Positions 26,085 to 34,616 are shown, numbered from the stretch's first letter. The stretch: 64,000 nucleotides of DNA from Hymenobacter sp. DG25B (GCF_000801315.1 NZ_CP010054.1:3472001-3536000); one strand, 5' to 3'. Numbers and translations are program-made. The notes: generated by a model from the letters alone, not told the origin.

Positions 26085-26615
26085 TCAGGCCAGCGGCAAC
26101 CGGAATCCGAAAACCGGCAGATTTCCTTGTAGGAAGTCCAGCTCTTCGGCCCTTTTGAAGCCCATGGCCTCGTACATTTTCCAGGCCACTTGCATAGCCT
26201 GGGTGCTATGTAAAATCAGTTGGGCTTTTTGCTGCTTTTTGGCCTGACTGATACATTCTTCCGTCAGCTGGCGGCCCACGCCTTGCCCCTGGGCCCAGGG
26301 CGCCACGGCCAGCAGCCGACAACCAGCGCCATCCTGCTCCCCGGCCGCAATGCCCAGCGGACTGTAGTAACGCATATCGCCTACGTACACCACCGTTCCA
26401 GCAATGCGCTTCTCTCCTTCCGCTTGGGCGACGAACAACACAGCACCGGGCTTCTGCGTGATGTCGCCAATATTGGCCAGAAAAGCATAATAGTCAGGTT
26501 GCTCCGCTGGCTGCGGGAAGCCCTCCAGCTGTGCGTACACCTCTACCAATAACTGCCCTATCTCCGCAAACTCATGGGGTGTGGCATTCCGGATAGTATA
26601 GGCTTGTTTGTTCAT
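26085..26615 (-). CDS. GNAT family N-acetyltransferase
   Basis: This 176-residue protein has the GNAT fold. The acetyl-CoA binding motif A is visible as RLLAVAPWAQGQGVGRQLTE (Q/RxxGxG/A form), followed by the C-terminal helix segment AWKMYEAMGFKRAEELDFL. The N-terminus YTIRNATPHEFAEIGQLLVE is also typical. The substrate cannot be read from the sequence. It lies 17 bases downstream of the DoxX gene on the same strand, so the two are probably co-transcribed. Confidence 0.88.
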   Translation of the reverse strand: MNKQAYTIRNATPHEFAEIGQLLVEVYAQLEGFPQPAEQPDYYAFLANIGDITQKPGAVLFVAQAEGEKRIAGTVVYVGDMRYYSPLGIAAGEQDGAGCRLLAVAPWAQGQGVGRQLTEECISQAKKQQKAQLILHSTQAMQVAWKMYEAMGFKRAEELDFLQGNLPVFGFRLPLA

Positions 26616-26631
26616 GAGTTACTGGGTGGGG

Positions 26632-27036
26632 TTATAGGGTGGCCGGGTGCTTTTCAGCCGTGGCGGCCAACACCCACAGCACTATAATCAGCAGGAAGCT
26701 GTACTCACTGCCGCCGGTGCCATGCTCGCCCACAAACCAGCCCAGCGAAGCATGAATGAGCACAATGCCTATTAGCAGCATCATTATAAAGCCCGCCGAC
26801 AAGGACCGCACGAAATAGCCCAATGCCAGCAGCACGCTCCCCCCCAATTCGAAAGCCGTAATGCCCCACACCATGGGGAGGCCGTACACCAGGCCCTTAG
26901 CATTCAGGAAGTCGCCGAACTGGCCGATGGTGCCATTGGACACCCGAACCGCGGCGTGCGCAAAAAATATAAACGCCGTGGCCACGCGCAGCACCACCAG
27001 TGTTTGGGCTAAAGGAAGAAACGGGAACGGCCGCAT
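26632..27036 (-). CDS. DoxX family membrane protein
   Basis: This 134-residue protein has four hydrophobic segments, typical of DoxX. The first carries LVVLRVATAFIFFAHAAVRV, followed by IGQFGDFLNAKGLVYGLPMV and FELGGSVLLALGYFV. The polar end has GEHGTGGSEYSFLLIIV. DoxX-like proteins are small quinone- or redox-linked membrane proteins, but the individual role here is unknown. The gene precedes the GNAT gene by 17 bases. Confidence 0.85.
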   Translation of the reverse strand: MRPFPFLPLAQTLVVLRVATAFIFFAHAAVRVSNGTIGQFGDFLNAKGLVYGLPMVWGITAFELGGSVLLALGYFVRSLSAGFIMMLLIGIVLIHASLGWFVGEHGTGGSEYSFLLIIVLWVLAATAEKHPATL

Positions 27037-27100
27037 GGTATCTGGGTTAGTAGCGGCGGCGAATATATACGGATATACCGCTACGCGGCCATACTATACC

Positions 27101-27838
27101 CTACCAGCGGCTGGCTTTTTCCTGCCACTTCGCTATGTCTATCCCTTTAATTAGGAGCCACAGGGAAAAGATGAGTTCGGCCACGAAGGGCGGCAGCAGG
27201 ATGAAGGGAAATAGCCGGGAGGCGAGAGAAGGGTCCAAAATCAGCGCAACGCTATTTATTAAATAACATGCGCCGGCTATCTGCATCAGACTGCCGATGA
27301 ACCGTGGAAGAAAGCCGGAATTGCGAATCAGGTACCCATTCAGCAGGCACGTAAACCCGAAAAAAATCAGGCCAATACCAAAGCCGTAATCATGGGCTTT
27401 GATGGAGGTGTAGGCCAGCGCCTGCAATTGCTGCGGGCTGAACGCCTTTAGATAAGCCGCGTTGCCCAGGAAAAATAACGGGACCAGCAGGGTGATTTTA
27501 TTGGCGACCAACACGGCGGTCTGAATCAGGTTGAAGAGCAGCGCCATTAAGGCCAGCTTTTTATTTACCGTTCGCAGCAGCAGGTAAAACACCAGCATCA
27601 CTAGGATGTCTAACAGGTGCATCAGCAGGTCGCCGGCAATGCCAGCGCGCCATAACCCCTCAGATGCTATAAGATTGTGGGCCGTAGCCGCCGCATCACC
27701 GGAAACGATGATTTTACCCCGGATGAACATCTCCCCGCATAGGCCGGCAATGATGATGAGCAGGTAGGCGGCGCCGGCGAGGCGGGTATATGGCTGGGGT
27801 GTAGTTTCAACCTGCTGCGTAACCGTTTGCACTGGCAT
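27101..27838 (-). CDS. DUF4386 family membrane protein
   Basis: This 245-residue polytopic membrane protein has about six hydrophobic segments. I start it at ATG 27838, which places TRLAGAAYLLIIIAGLCGEM at the N-terminus as usual for DUF4386; the frame is open 60 bases further but with atypical sequence. Further family features are LLRTVNKKLALMALLFNLIQ, FGIGLIFFGFTCLLNGYLI and the SGFLPRFIGSLMQIAGACYL segment. No function is assigned to the family. Confidence 0.83.
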   Translation of the reverse strand: MPVQTVTQQVETTPQPYTRLAGAAYLLIIIAGLCGEMFIRGKIIVSGDAAATAHNLIASEGLWRAGIAGDLLMHLLDILVMLVFYLLLRTVNKKLALMALLFNLIQTAVLVANKITLLVPLFFLGNAAYLKAFSPQQLQALAYTSIKAHDYGFGIGLIFFGFTCLLNGYLIRNSGFLPRFIGSLMQIAGACYLINSVALILDPSLASRLFPFILLPPFVAELIFSLWLLIKGIDIAKWQEKASRW

Positions 27839-27980
27839 AGGCTTTGGGAGGATGCTATAGTTTAATATTCGCGCCAATCTATATAAATAATAATGCACTG
27901 ACTGCTGCCTATTTACACTTTCCTAGAATAACATCAAGGCATATGCTTTTTAAACCTCCGTTCCTTCATAAAGCCAAGCA

Positions 27981-28538
27981 TTATTCAGCATAATAAGCGG
28001 CAAATTCTCTAAGAATGGAATAGATATCCCTTAATTCAAAATACTTAGGGCTTACCCCATATACATTCTGAAAACCACGCTTCTTAAAAAGCATCTTAGT
28101 TCTGGTAATATGGAAGTACTGAGAAACGATAAGCAAGCTTTTGTAATGAAGACTATCATTTAGCCTGAGCGTATTCTCTACTGTCGCAATTGTGTTATCA
28201 CCTTTATTATCAACGAATATCCTTTCGCTCGGCACACCAGATTTCAATAAATATGCTTTCATTTTATCTCCTTCATAAAACCCTTCTTTGCCAAGGCCTC
28301 CACTAACTATTAAGCTTTTGACTCTTCCGCTTTGGTAGAGCTGCAATCCGCATCTTAGCCTTTGGAGTAGTCTTAGAGAAAGGGAGCCATCTTCATTCAC
28401 CTTGCTGCCTAATATCACCGCTACATCAGCAGATTTTCCTGAGTCAGATAAGCCATCAACTGTCGAGTAAATTATATGAAGTACTATCCACAGGAATAAA
28501 ATTGAAAGGATGGCTTTTATAGTTCGGTGCAGATTCAT
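27981..28538 (-). CDS. YdcF/SanA-like DUF218 protein, low-GC
   Basis: This 185-residue protein has one N-terminal membrane helix (IKAILSILFLWIVLHIIY) and a DUF218 domain. Motifs include VAVILGSKVNEDGSLSLRL, SLIVSGGLGKEG, the DNKGDNTIATVENTL block and SLLIVSQYFHITRTKMLF. YdcF/SanA proteins act at the envelope (SanA affects vancomycin resistance in enterics), but the reaction is unknown. Its DNA is visibly AT-rich next to the flanking genes and uses many A/T-ending codons, which suggests a different origin. Confidence 0.88.
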   Translation of the reverse strand: MNLHRTIKAILSILFLWIVLHIIYSTVDGLSDSGKSADVAVILGSKVNEDGSLSLRLLQRLRCGLQLYQSGRVKSLIVSGGLGKEGFYEGDKMKAYLLKSGVPSERIFVDNKGDNTIATVENTLRLNDSLHYKSLLIVSQYFHITRTKMLFKKRGFQNVYGVSPKYFELRDIYSILREFAAYYAE

Positions 28539-28591
28539 AGAATAGCTACTTGCTTATTTATTCTTTCCTCATCAACAGTTGCTGAGACCAG

Positions 28592-28640
28592 CAAAAAAGC
28601 GGCGGAAAGCCCACACAAGGTGCTGCTTCCCGCCGCTTTC
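28592..28640 (-). terminator. Terminator downstream of ruvB
   Basis: Stem AAAGCGGCGG / CCGCCGCTTT with inner pairing AAGC/GCTT. On the minus strand it is followed by TTTTTT. Confidence 0.75.
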
Positions 28641-28661
28641 TGCACAAGAGTAGCTAAAACC

Positions 28662-29708
28662 CTAACTAAACAACTCCCCCGTGGCCGTATTCCCACGCAA
28701 ATGCTGCGGCATGGTGCGGCCCAGGTGTTGGTAAGCGGCCTCAGTGGCTTCGCGGCCGCGGGGGGTGCGCTTGATGTAGCCTTCCTGGATGAGGAATGGC
28801 TCGTACACTTCCTCAATGGTTTCGGCTTCGTCGCCGCAGGCGGTGGCAATGGTGCTCAGGCCCACGGGGCCACCCTTGAACTTGTCGATGATGGTGAGCA
28901 GGATACGCTTGTCCATATCATCGAGGCCGCGGGCGTCTACGTCCAGCGCGCCGAGGGCGAAGTGGGCAATGGCCTGCGTGATGGTGCCGTCGCCTTTCAT
29001 CTGGGCGAAGTCGCGGGTACGGCGCAGCAGGTTGTTGGCAATACGCGGCGTACCGCGCGAGCGGCGCGCAATTTCGTAGGCCGCATCCTCATGAATGGGC
29101 GTATTCAGGATTTCGGCGGAGCGCTGCACAATGCTGGTGAGCAGTTTGGCATCGTAGTACTCCAGGCGGGAGTTGATACCAAAGCGCGCCCGCAGCGGCG
29201 AGGTAAGCAGACCGGAACGGGTGGTAGCCCCGATGAGCGTGAACGGTGACAACGAAATCTGCACGGAGCGCGCATTCGGGCCCGAATCGAGCATGATGTC
29301 GATGCGGTAGTCCTCCATAGCCGAGTACAGGTACTCTTCCACCACGGGGTTCAGGCGGTGAATTTCGTCGATGAACAGCACATCGTGCGGCTCCAGGTTG
29401 GTGAGCAGGCCGGCCAGGTCGGAGGGCTTGTCCAGCACGGGGCCGCTGGTCATTTTAATGCCGGAGCCCAGCTCGTTGGAGATAATGTGCGAGAGGGTGG
29501 TTTTGCCCAGGCCGGGAGGGCCGTGCAGCAGCACGTGGTCGAGGGCCTCACCGCGCTGCTTAGCTGCGCCCACGAATACCTTCAGGTTTTCCACCACTTT
29601 ATCCTGGCCCGCAAAGTCAGCAAAGCTTAAGGGCCGCAGGGCTTTATCAATGTCTTTTTCGGTGGCGTCCATATTGTCGGCGCCACCGGTCAGATAAGAT
29701 TCACGCAT
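28662..29708 (-). CDS. ruvB: Holliday junction branch migration ATPase RuvB
   Basis: This 348-residue AAA+ motor drives branch migration with RuvA. The start at 29708 gives [20 protein letters not shown], then [11 protein letters not shown]. Walker A is [17 protein letters not shown], Walker B is [12 protein letters not shown], and the sensor/arginine-finger region includes [20 protein letters not shown]. The C-terminal winged helix begins near [20 protein letters not shown] and ends with [21 protein letters not shown] longer open reading to 29738 lacks family similarity. Confidence 0.97.
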   Translation of the reverse strand: MRESYLTGGADNMDATEKDIDKALRPLSFADFAGQDKVVENLKVFVGAAKQRGEALDHVLLHGPPGLGKTTLSHIISNELGSGIKMTSGPVLDKPSDLAGLLTNLEPHDVLFIDEIHRLNPVVEEYLYSAMEDYRIDIMLDSGPNARSVQISLSPFTLIGATTRSGLLTSPLRARFGINSRLEYYDAKLLTSIVQRSAEILNTPIHEDAAYEIARRSRGTPRIANNLLRRTRDFAQMKGDGTITQAIAHFALGALDVDARGLDDMDKRILLTIIDKFKGGPVGLSTIATACGDEAETIEEVYEPFLIQEGYIKRTPRGREATEAAYQHLGRTMPQHLRGNTATGELFS

Positions 29709-29865
29709 ATGCAAAAGAAGCGGAAAGTTGAGTGGCAAGATAACACCTGAGGCCGGGGAAATGTGCCCAGGTTTAGCAAATTTTTTAGCAAAAAGTTGCT
29801 AGGAGGCCTATATTTTACCAATTAAATTAGCAATTAACAGAAATGATCTGTTTCGGAATTTGATG

Positions 29866-30138
29866 GCCGTCATGCAAAGCGCCAGCGAAGCATCTCGCGT
29901 GCTGATGTTGTTGAGAAAGGCAGGTGATGCAGAGCAAAAAGGCCGTCATACTGTGCGTAGCGGAAGCATCTCTACCGCCATGCCTGTCATCCTGAGCTTG
30001 CGAAGGACCTTATCACGGCTGAACGATAATCGTTGTAACGCCTCTTTCTCGCGTGATAAGGTCCTTCGCAAGCTCAGGATGACAGATAGGGTGGCAACAT
30101 CAGCACGCGAGATGCCTCGGCTTTGCTCGACATGACGG
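29866..30138. repeat. Nested palindromic REP-like element
   Basis: The 548-base gap between ruvB and the 328-residue protein gene holds a nested palindrome. The inner arms at 29985-30017 and 30052-30084 are perfect 33-base inverted repeats (start TGTCATCCTGAGCTTGCGAA). The outer arms, 29866-29910 and 30095-30138, share a perfect 21-base core (starts GCATCTCGCGTGCTGATGTT). A third related half-copy (GCCGTCAT...GCATCTC) is at 29942-29973. The rest of the gap (29739-29865) is AT-rich and holds no gene. Confidence 0.9.
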
Positions 30139-30229
30139 TCTTATTTTGAGATATGGAAGTTCTGGTTTCAACCGGAATCCTTGCCAGTTCATACCGCCCC
30201 GACAAGGCGTAGATAGAACCGCAATGCCT

Positions 30230-30237
30230 TACTTTTG
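30230..30237 (+). promoter_or_regulatory. -7 promoter box upstream of the 328-residue protein gene
   Basis: TACTTTTG matches TAnnTTTG exactly, 19 bases before the ATG at 30257. It supports that start over a far-upstream one. Confidence 0.5.
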
Positions 30238-30256
30238 TGGCCTCTTCCCTTGCATC

Positions 30257-31243
30257 ATGTATGATTTCACTCCCACGGGCGCTTCGCTCCAGCAGCTTCC
30301 TCCTCACGCTTTTTCGCAGCTTTCCCCCGCACTTTCCCTGCTGGGGATGGCCTGTAAGCAGCTATTTGCCACCGAAGCATCTCCCCTGCCCGGTGCCGTG
30401 ACCAGCCTTACCCGATTGAATGCCGCAACGGTAGCGGAGCTGAATGCAATTCAATCTACCGAGGCACTGCAGGAGCTGTTAAATACCCGCCCATTGCAGC
30501 TGTATAACCTGGTGCTGGTGGGCCGCGCCGCTTTGCACAGCCCGCTGGCCGCGCCGGTACACCATTTTCTACGCCAACAAATGCAGGTGGAAGGCGAGCC
30601 GCTGACGGTGCTCTGGGACTATTGCCTGGGGCTGACGGCAGCCCTGGAAAACGCCCTGGAGCAGCTTATTGCCGGCCCCAGCGGTGCGGCCGCGCTGGCC
30701 CCGTTGCGCCACCGCCAGCAGCAGTTGCAACAGCTGTTTGATACACACAGCCCCAGCCTGGTACCGCCGGCTCCCGCCATTGTAACATTAGGGTTTGATG
30801 AGGCCCGACTGCAGATGCTTCGGCTGGCCTTGCTGCTGGTGCAGAGCCTGCCGCAAACGGAGGCCGAACATCCATTCCTGCAAGCGGTGGCCACGCTGCC
30901 GCACCTGCAGCCCACGGCGGTAGAGCCGCTTATGGCGCGCCTGGGCCATATTACGGCGGAAGAACGCCTACCTCTTTCCCTATCCGAACTGACCGTTTTA
31001 TACCAGGCCATGCATGTCTGCGGGCTGGTATTTGTGTCGGATGTGCTTAGTAGCCTGGGGCTGGAAGGCGCCATGCCGATGCCCGAGGCAGGCGCCAATC
31101 CAGATGCCACGTCCGGCAGCAGCCGGCAGGCCGTGGGCGCGCTGGTGGCCAGCTTCACGCAATGGGTGCAACGCGAGTTTGGCGAGGAACCCGCCATTCA
31201 GCAGGCCCGCCAGGAAATATTTGGCCTGACGGAAACGCTTTAA
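30257..31243 (+). CDS. Protein of unknown function, 328 residues, flanked by REP-like palindromes
   Basis: This protein is mostly alpha-helical, rich in Leu, Ala and Gln, with no signal peptide. It begins MYDFTPTGASLQQLPPHAFS and contains a leucine-rich region (EARLQMLRLALLLVQSLPQT). The C-terminus has AVGALVASFTQWVQREFGEE. I recognise no family. Start at 30257 is supported by the promoter box at 30230-30237. Codon use (many GC-ending codons) fits a real gene. It is bracketed by two REP-like palindromes, at 29866-30138 and 31264-31363. Confidence 0.7.
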   Translation: MYDFTPTGASLQQLPPHAFSQLSPALSLLGMACKQLFATEASPLPGAVTSLTRLNAATVAELNAIQSTEALQELLNTRPLQLYNLVLVGRAALHSPLAAPVHHFLRQQMQVEGEPLTVLWDYCLGLTAALENALEQLIAGPSGAAALAPLRHRQQQLQQLFDTHSPSLVPPAPAIVTLGFDEARLQMLRLALLLVQSLPQTEAEHPFLQAVATLPHLQPTAVEPLMARLGHITAEERLPLSLSELTVLYQAMHVCGLVFVSDVLSSLGLEGAMPMPEAGANPDATSGSSRQAVGALVASFTQWVQREFGEEPAIQQARQEIFGLTETL

Positions 31244-31263
31244 TTGAAGTTATTCAACAATCC

Positions 31264-31363
31264 TGTCATCCTGAGCCTGCGAAGGGCCTTGTCACATCAG
31301 CACGAGTCGTTGTTAAGCTGTTCATTCAGCGGTGAGAAGGTCCTTCGCAGGCTCAGGATGACA
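31264..31363. repeat. Second REP-like palindrome
   Basis: Arms 31264-31295 and 31332-31363 are 32-base inverted repeats with two mismatches. They belong to the same family as the inner palindrome at 29985-30084 (shared core TGTCATCCTGAG, GCGAAGG). Confidence 0.88.
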
Positions 31364-31402
31364 GGTGACACAAAAGCGAATTGCTCAATAGCTTCGTTGT
31401 TT

Positions 31403-31729
31403 TTACTGATTCAGCAGCACTTCAATCTCCAGGTGCAGCCAGTCGTCTTCCCAGGCTTTGTGCGTGAGGCGGGCGCTGAGGTGGAAGCCGGCATCGAGGA
31501 GGCGGGCAATGGTTTCGTTGCGGCCTTCGGGCAGGTAGCCCAGCCAGAACGGCGGCGTATCGGCGGTGAGTACGCGCACGGCCCAGTCGTCGTAGGCGCT
31601 GTCGGGCTCCCGCTGCAGGGTGAGGGCTTGGCCGATTTGTAGGCGGGGCTCATAGGCCGCCAGACCTTCGCGGTGGGTGGTGCCTGCAATCAGACATTCA
31701 AGCAAAACAAGGGCAGAAGCTGCGGCCAT
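31403..31729 (-). CDS. Stand-alone HIRAN domain protein
   Basis: This 108-residue protein has the HIRAN pattern: LLECLIAGTTHREGLAAYEP, then IGQALTLQREPDSAYDDWAV and FWLGYLPEGRNETIARLLDA. In larger proteins HIRAN recognises damaged or 3' single-stranded DNA ends; here no helicase or nuclease is attached. A hydrophobic start (AAASALVLLECLIAG) is part of the first strand and does not look like a full signal peptide. The neighbours do not show a DNA-repair partner. Confidence 0.85.
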   Translation of the reverse strand: MAAASALVLLECLIAGTTHREGLAAYEPRLQIGQALTLQREPDSAYDDWAVRVLTADTPPFWLGYLPEGRNETIARLLDAGFHLSARLTHKAWEDDWLHLEIEVLLNQ

Positions 31730-31834
31730 AAAGCGAATGTGACAACCAATGAAGGTGTAATAATAACACGCCGGCTGGTAAAACTGCCCATGTGCCCTGC
31801 TCCTCCTAAACCATAGTTTCCCGAACTCCGCTGG

Positions 31835-31842
31835 TATTTTTG
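31835..31842 (+). promoter_or_regulatory. -7 promoter box very close to the DUF4268 gene start
   Basis: TATTTTTG matches TAnnTTTG exactly and ends 6 bases before the ATG at 31849. Transcription would begin at or next to the ATG, suggesting a leaderless mRNA. Confidence 0.5.
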
Positions 31843-31848
31843 ATTTCT

Positions 31849-32310
31849 ATGTACAGCAAAACCGAAGTAACCCAGCTACGCCAGGCCTTCTGGACCACGT
31901 TTGGGCAGTATATGCAGCCCGTGCCTTCGGCCGAAGGCCTGCCTGCCAACTGGATAAACTATAAAACCGGCCTTAAGCACGTGTACTTCCGCCTGCAGGC
32001 TGATGGCAAGCGGGCCAGTATCGGCATTGAACTCACGCACCCGGACGCGGAGTTGCGCGAGCTGTATTTTGAGCAGTTTAGGGCCCTAAAAACCATGCTG
32101 GAAGAAACCCTGGGCGAAACCTGGCAGTGGGAGGCTGATACACTGGATGCCAACGGCCAGCCTATCGGCCGCATTTACCAGGAGCTGGCGCCCGTAAACC
32201 TCTTCAACCGCGACGACTGGCCCCGGCTGATTTCGTTTTTCAAGCCGCGTTTAATTGCGCTGGATGAGTTCTGGAGCACCGGGCAGTATGCGTTTGATGA
32301 GCTGCGGTAA
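31849..32310 (+). CDS. DUF4268 domain protein
   Basis: This 153-residue protein matches DUF4268, often seen at the end of restriction-like proteins but here standing alone. Motifs: EVTQLRQAFWTTFGQYMQPV, NWINYKTGLKHVYFRLQADG, SIGIELTHPDAELRELYFEQ, and DWPRLISFFKPRLIALDEFW. I chose ATG 31849 because the family begins close to YSKTEVTQLRQAFW and because the promoter ends at 31842. Function is unknown. Confidence 0.85.
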   Translation: MYSKTEVTQLRQAFWTTFGQYMQPVPSAEGLPANWINYKTGLKHVYFRLQADGKRASIGIELTHPDAELRELYFEQFRALKTMLEETLGETWQWEADTLDANGQPIGRIYQELAPVNLFNRDDWPRLISFFKPRLIALDEFWSTGQYAFDELR

Positions 32311-32381
32311 AAATCCCACAGTTTTTTACCTAGCTCACTTCATATTATATACTTTAACCGAAAGAAACCCAACTCTTTCCT

Positions 32382-32612
32382 ATGAACTCATCTGCCCCGC
32401 TTGAAAAGCCAACCAAGAAAGTGCCTACCAAGGCTACCGTACTAATTGCTTTGCTGGCGTGGCTAACAGGCGTGGGTCTGTTTGCCTTTGCTACCGACTG
32501 GTTTCGACATTCTACCGCCAGTATTTATTTTATAATACTGTTTAGCCTGACGTTTGTCGTGCAGAAGTACCGCGCCTATTTGCTGGGCCGTAACACTTCC
32601 GGCGCTGCTTAA
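32382..32612 (+). CDS. Small two-helix membrane protein, unknown
   Basis: This 76-residue protein has a charged N-terminus (LEKPTKKVPTK) and two hydrophobic helices: VLIALLAWLTGVGLFAFA and IYFIILFSLTFVV. The C-terminus is basic (QKYRAYLLGR). I recognise no family. It lies 72 bases after the DUF4268 gene and is closed by a terminator. Confidence 0.65.
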   Translation: MNSSAPLEKPTKKVPTKATVLIALLAWLTGVGLFAFATDWFRHSTASIYFIILFSLTFVVQKYRAYLLGRNTSGAA

Positions 32613-32635
32613 TTTTCTGCGTTCTGCTTTTACAT

Positions 32636-32670
32636 AAAAAAGGCCGCTTCCTCAGGAGCGGCCTTTTTAT
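32636..32670 (+). terminator. Terminator after small membrane protein gene
   Basis: AAAGGCCGCT / AGCGGCCTTT stem with a short loop and T run. Confidence 0.85.
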
Positions 32671-32744
32671 GTGCTGAATACCTAATCATACCATCACAAA
32701 GTACGGGCGACTACCGTGAGGAATATTATGCTTTTATTGACTTC

Positions 32745-33107
32745 ATGAAAAAGCTATTCCCAGTTCTCGCCCTGTTGCTGGTAGCTGTTGGCTGCTGGGC
32801 TTTCTATCCGAAAAATGCGGCTGAGCCGGGCTACATGATGCTTACCTTAGAAGTGCCGGTTACGGGGCGGGCCACGCTGGTAACTATCTCGCCTACTGGG
32901 GAGCAGGCCAAGCTTACGCTCGACCGCAAACTGGACGGCCCGGCTCCCTATCAGGCCCAAACCCTGATAAAGCTGAATGAGCTGCGCGCCCAGGGCTGGG
33001 AGGTGGTGCAGATGCAGGCCGCCAACACCCCCGTGGCTAATACCAGAATTCCATCATTAGGTCCTGATATTATGATTTCCCAGACTTTTTTACTGTACAA
33101 GCCCTAG
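32745..33107 (+). CDS. Exported protein or lipoprotein of unknown function
   Basis: This 120-residue protein has a signal peptide, MKKLFPVLALLLVAVGCWAF, whose VAVGC could be a lipobox (Cys17). The mature part has YMMLTLEVPVTGRATLVTIS and IKLNELRAQGWEVVQMQA, the latter of the 'L..LG..GWEVV' type seen in DUF4177-like proteins. It converges on gcdH with a shared terminator. Confidence 0.65.
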   Translation: MKKLFPVLALLLVAVGCWAFYPKNAAEPGYMMLTLEVPVTGRATLVTISPTGEQAKLTLDRKLDGPAPYQAQTLIKLNELRAQGWEVVQMQAANTPVANTRIPSLGPDIMISQTFLLYKP

Positions 33108-33130
33108 CAATACGTGCATTACTAGAATAG

Positions 33131-33167
33131 AAAACGGCCGCTCTGCTTCCAGAACGGCCGTTTTCTA
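33131..33167. terminator. Bidirectional terminator between exported protein gene and gcdH
   Basis: AAAACGGCCG / CGGCCGTTTT stem with a 16-base loop (inner partial pairing) and A/T tracts on both sides. Confidence 0.8.
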
Positions 33168-33181
33168 TGGGTAGCTACTGC

Positions 33182-34414
33182 TTATTTGAATGCCTGAATA
33201 CCGGTAATATCGGCACCTGTAATCAACAGGTGGATATCGTGGGTGCCTTCGTAAGTCACTACTGACTCCAGGTTCATCATGTGGCGCATAATGGGGTACT
33301 CGCCGGTGATGCCCATGCCGCCGTGAATCTGGCGTGCTTCTCGGGCAATTTCCAGGGCAATTTCCACGGAGTTGCGCTTGGCCATCGAAATCTGGGCCGA
33401 GGTGGCTTTGCCTTCGTTTTTGAGCACGCCCAAACGCCACACCATCAGCTGGGCTTTGGTGATTTCCGTGAGCATTTCGGCCAGCTTTTTCTGCTGCAGC
33501 TGGAAGCCACCAATGGGCTTACCGAACTGGATGCGCTCCATGGAATACTTCAGCGCCGACTCATAGCAATCAATAGCCGCGCCAATGGCGCCCCAGGCAA
33601 TGCCAAAGCGGGCGGAGTCCAGGCAACCCAGCGGGCCTTTAAGGCCGTCGATGTTGGGCAGCAGGTTCTCCTTGGGCACTTTCACGTCCTGGAACACCAG
33701 CTCGCCGGTGCAGGAAGCGCGCAGGCTCCATTTGTTGTGAATTTCGGGGGTGGTGAAGCCTTCCATGCCGCGCTCCACAATCAGGCCTTTGATGCGGCCA
33801 TTCTCGTCCTTGGCCCACACCACGGCCACCTGGCACTCGGGGGAGTTGCTGATCCAGAGCTTGGCACCATTCAGCAGGTAATAATCCCCCATGTCCTTGA
33901 TGTTGGTGGTCATGCCGCCGGGGTTGGAGCCGTGGTCGGGCTCGGTGAGGCCGAAGCAGCCCAGCCACTCGCCGGAGGCCAGCTTGGGCAGGTATTTCTT
34001 GCGCTGCTCCTCCGAGCCGTAGGCGTAAATGGGGTACATCACCAGAGAGCCCTGCACCGAGGCGGTGGAGCGCATGCCGGAGTCGCCGCGCTCAATTTCC
34101 TGCATAATCAGGCCGTAGCTGATATAGTCCAGGCCGCCGCCGCCGTACTCCACGGGAATAGTGGGGCCGAATGCACCAGCCTCGCCAAACTTGCGCACGA
34201 TTTCCGAGGGGAAGTGCGCGTCCTGCGCCCATTTCTCAATGTTAGGGCTGATTTCCTTCTTCACGAAGTCGCGGATGCTCTGGCGGATGAGCTTGTGCTC
34301 CTCGGTCAGCAGACCGTCGAGGTCGAAGTAATCAGTGAAGCCGGCGGCGTTGGTAGAGCCGTGATGATTCGAGGCTTTGGCCTTGGGGGAAAGAACGTCA
34401 GCTTGCGAAGACAT
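33182..34414 (-). CDS. gcdH: Acyl-CoA dehydrogenase, glutaryl-CoA dehydrogenase type
   Basis: This 410-residue flavoenzyme resembles glutaryl-CoA dehydrogenase, which oxidises and decarboxylates glutaryl-CoA to crotonyl-CoA. Motifs: SGMRSTASVQGSLVMYPIYA, GCFGLTEPDHGSNPGGMTTN, WSLRASCTGELVFQDVKVP, GPLGCLDSARFGIAWGAIGA, and the catalytic Glu in VVTYEGTHDIHLLITG, close to the C-terminus. Arg in GMRSTA matches the substrate-binding Arg of GCDH. The start at 34414 lies 30 bases after an exact promoter box. Other lysine-degradation genes are not nearby, so the substrate could be another short-chain acyl-CoA. Confidence 0.88.
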   Translation of the reverse strand: MSSQADVLSPKAKASNHHGSTNAAGFTDYFDLDGLLTEEHKLIRQSIRDFVKKEISPNIEKWAQDAHFPSEIVRKFGEAGAFGPTIPVEYGGGGLDYISYGLIMQEIERGDSGMRSTASVQGSLVMYPIYAYGSEEQRKKYLPKLASGEWLGCFGLTEPDHGSNPGGMTTNIKDMGDYYLLNGAKLWISNSPECQVAVVWAKDENGRIKGLIVERGMEGFTTPEIHNKWSLRASCTGELVFQDVKVPKENLLPNIDGLKGPLGCLDSARFGIAWGAIGAAIDCYESALKYSMERIQFGKPIGGFQLQQKKLAEMLTEITKAQLMVWRLGVLKNEGKATSAQISMAKRNSVEIALEIAREARQIHGGMGITGEYPIMRHMMNLESVVTYEGTHDIHLLITGADITGIQAFK

Positions 34415-34443
34415 AATGCGTAGATGGGTGGGAATGTGTAGCC

Positions 34444-34451
34444 CAAAGATA
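34444..34451 (-). promoter_or_regulatory. -7 promoter box of gcdH
   Basis: On the minus strand TATCTTTG matches TAnnTTTG exactly, 29 bases before the ATG at 34414. Confidence 0.6.
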
Positions 34452-34616
34452 GGGATTCTGAGATGGTGAACAGGCACTTGGCCGGCTTGGTTCGGGCGGC
34501 TGGCCACGGGGCAACCCCATCAAAACCGACCGGATTTCCTGGCTCCCGTATGTACTCCAGCAGATTTTACCGTAAACTTCCTCCCAGAATAATTCTACCC
34601 ATTCTTTTTCCCCACC

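Noticed and set aside
33281..34423. 380-codon plus-strand frame opposite gcdH
   Set aside because: It is antisense to a clear acyl-CoA dehydrogenase.
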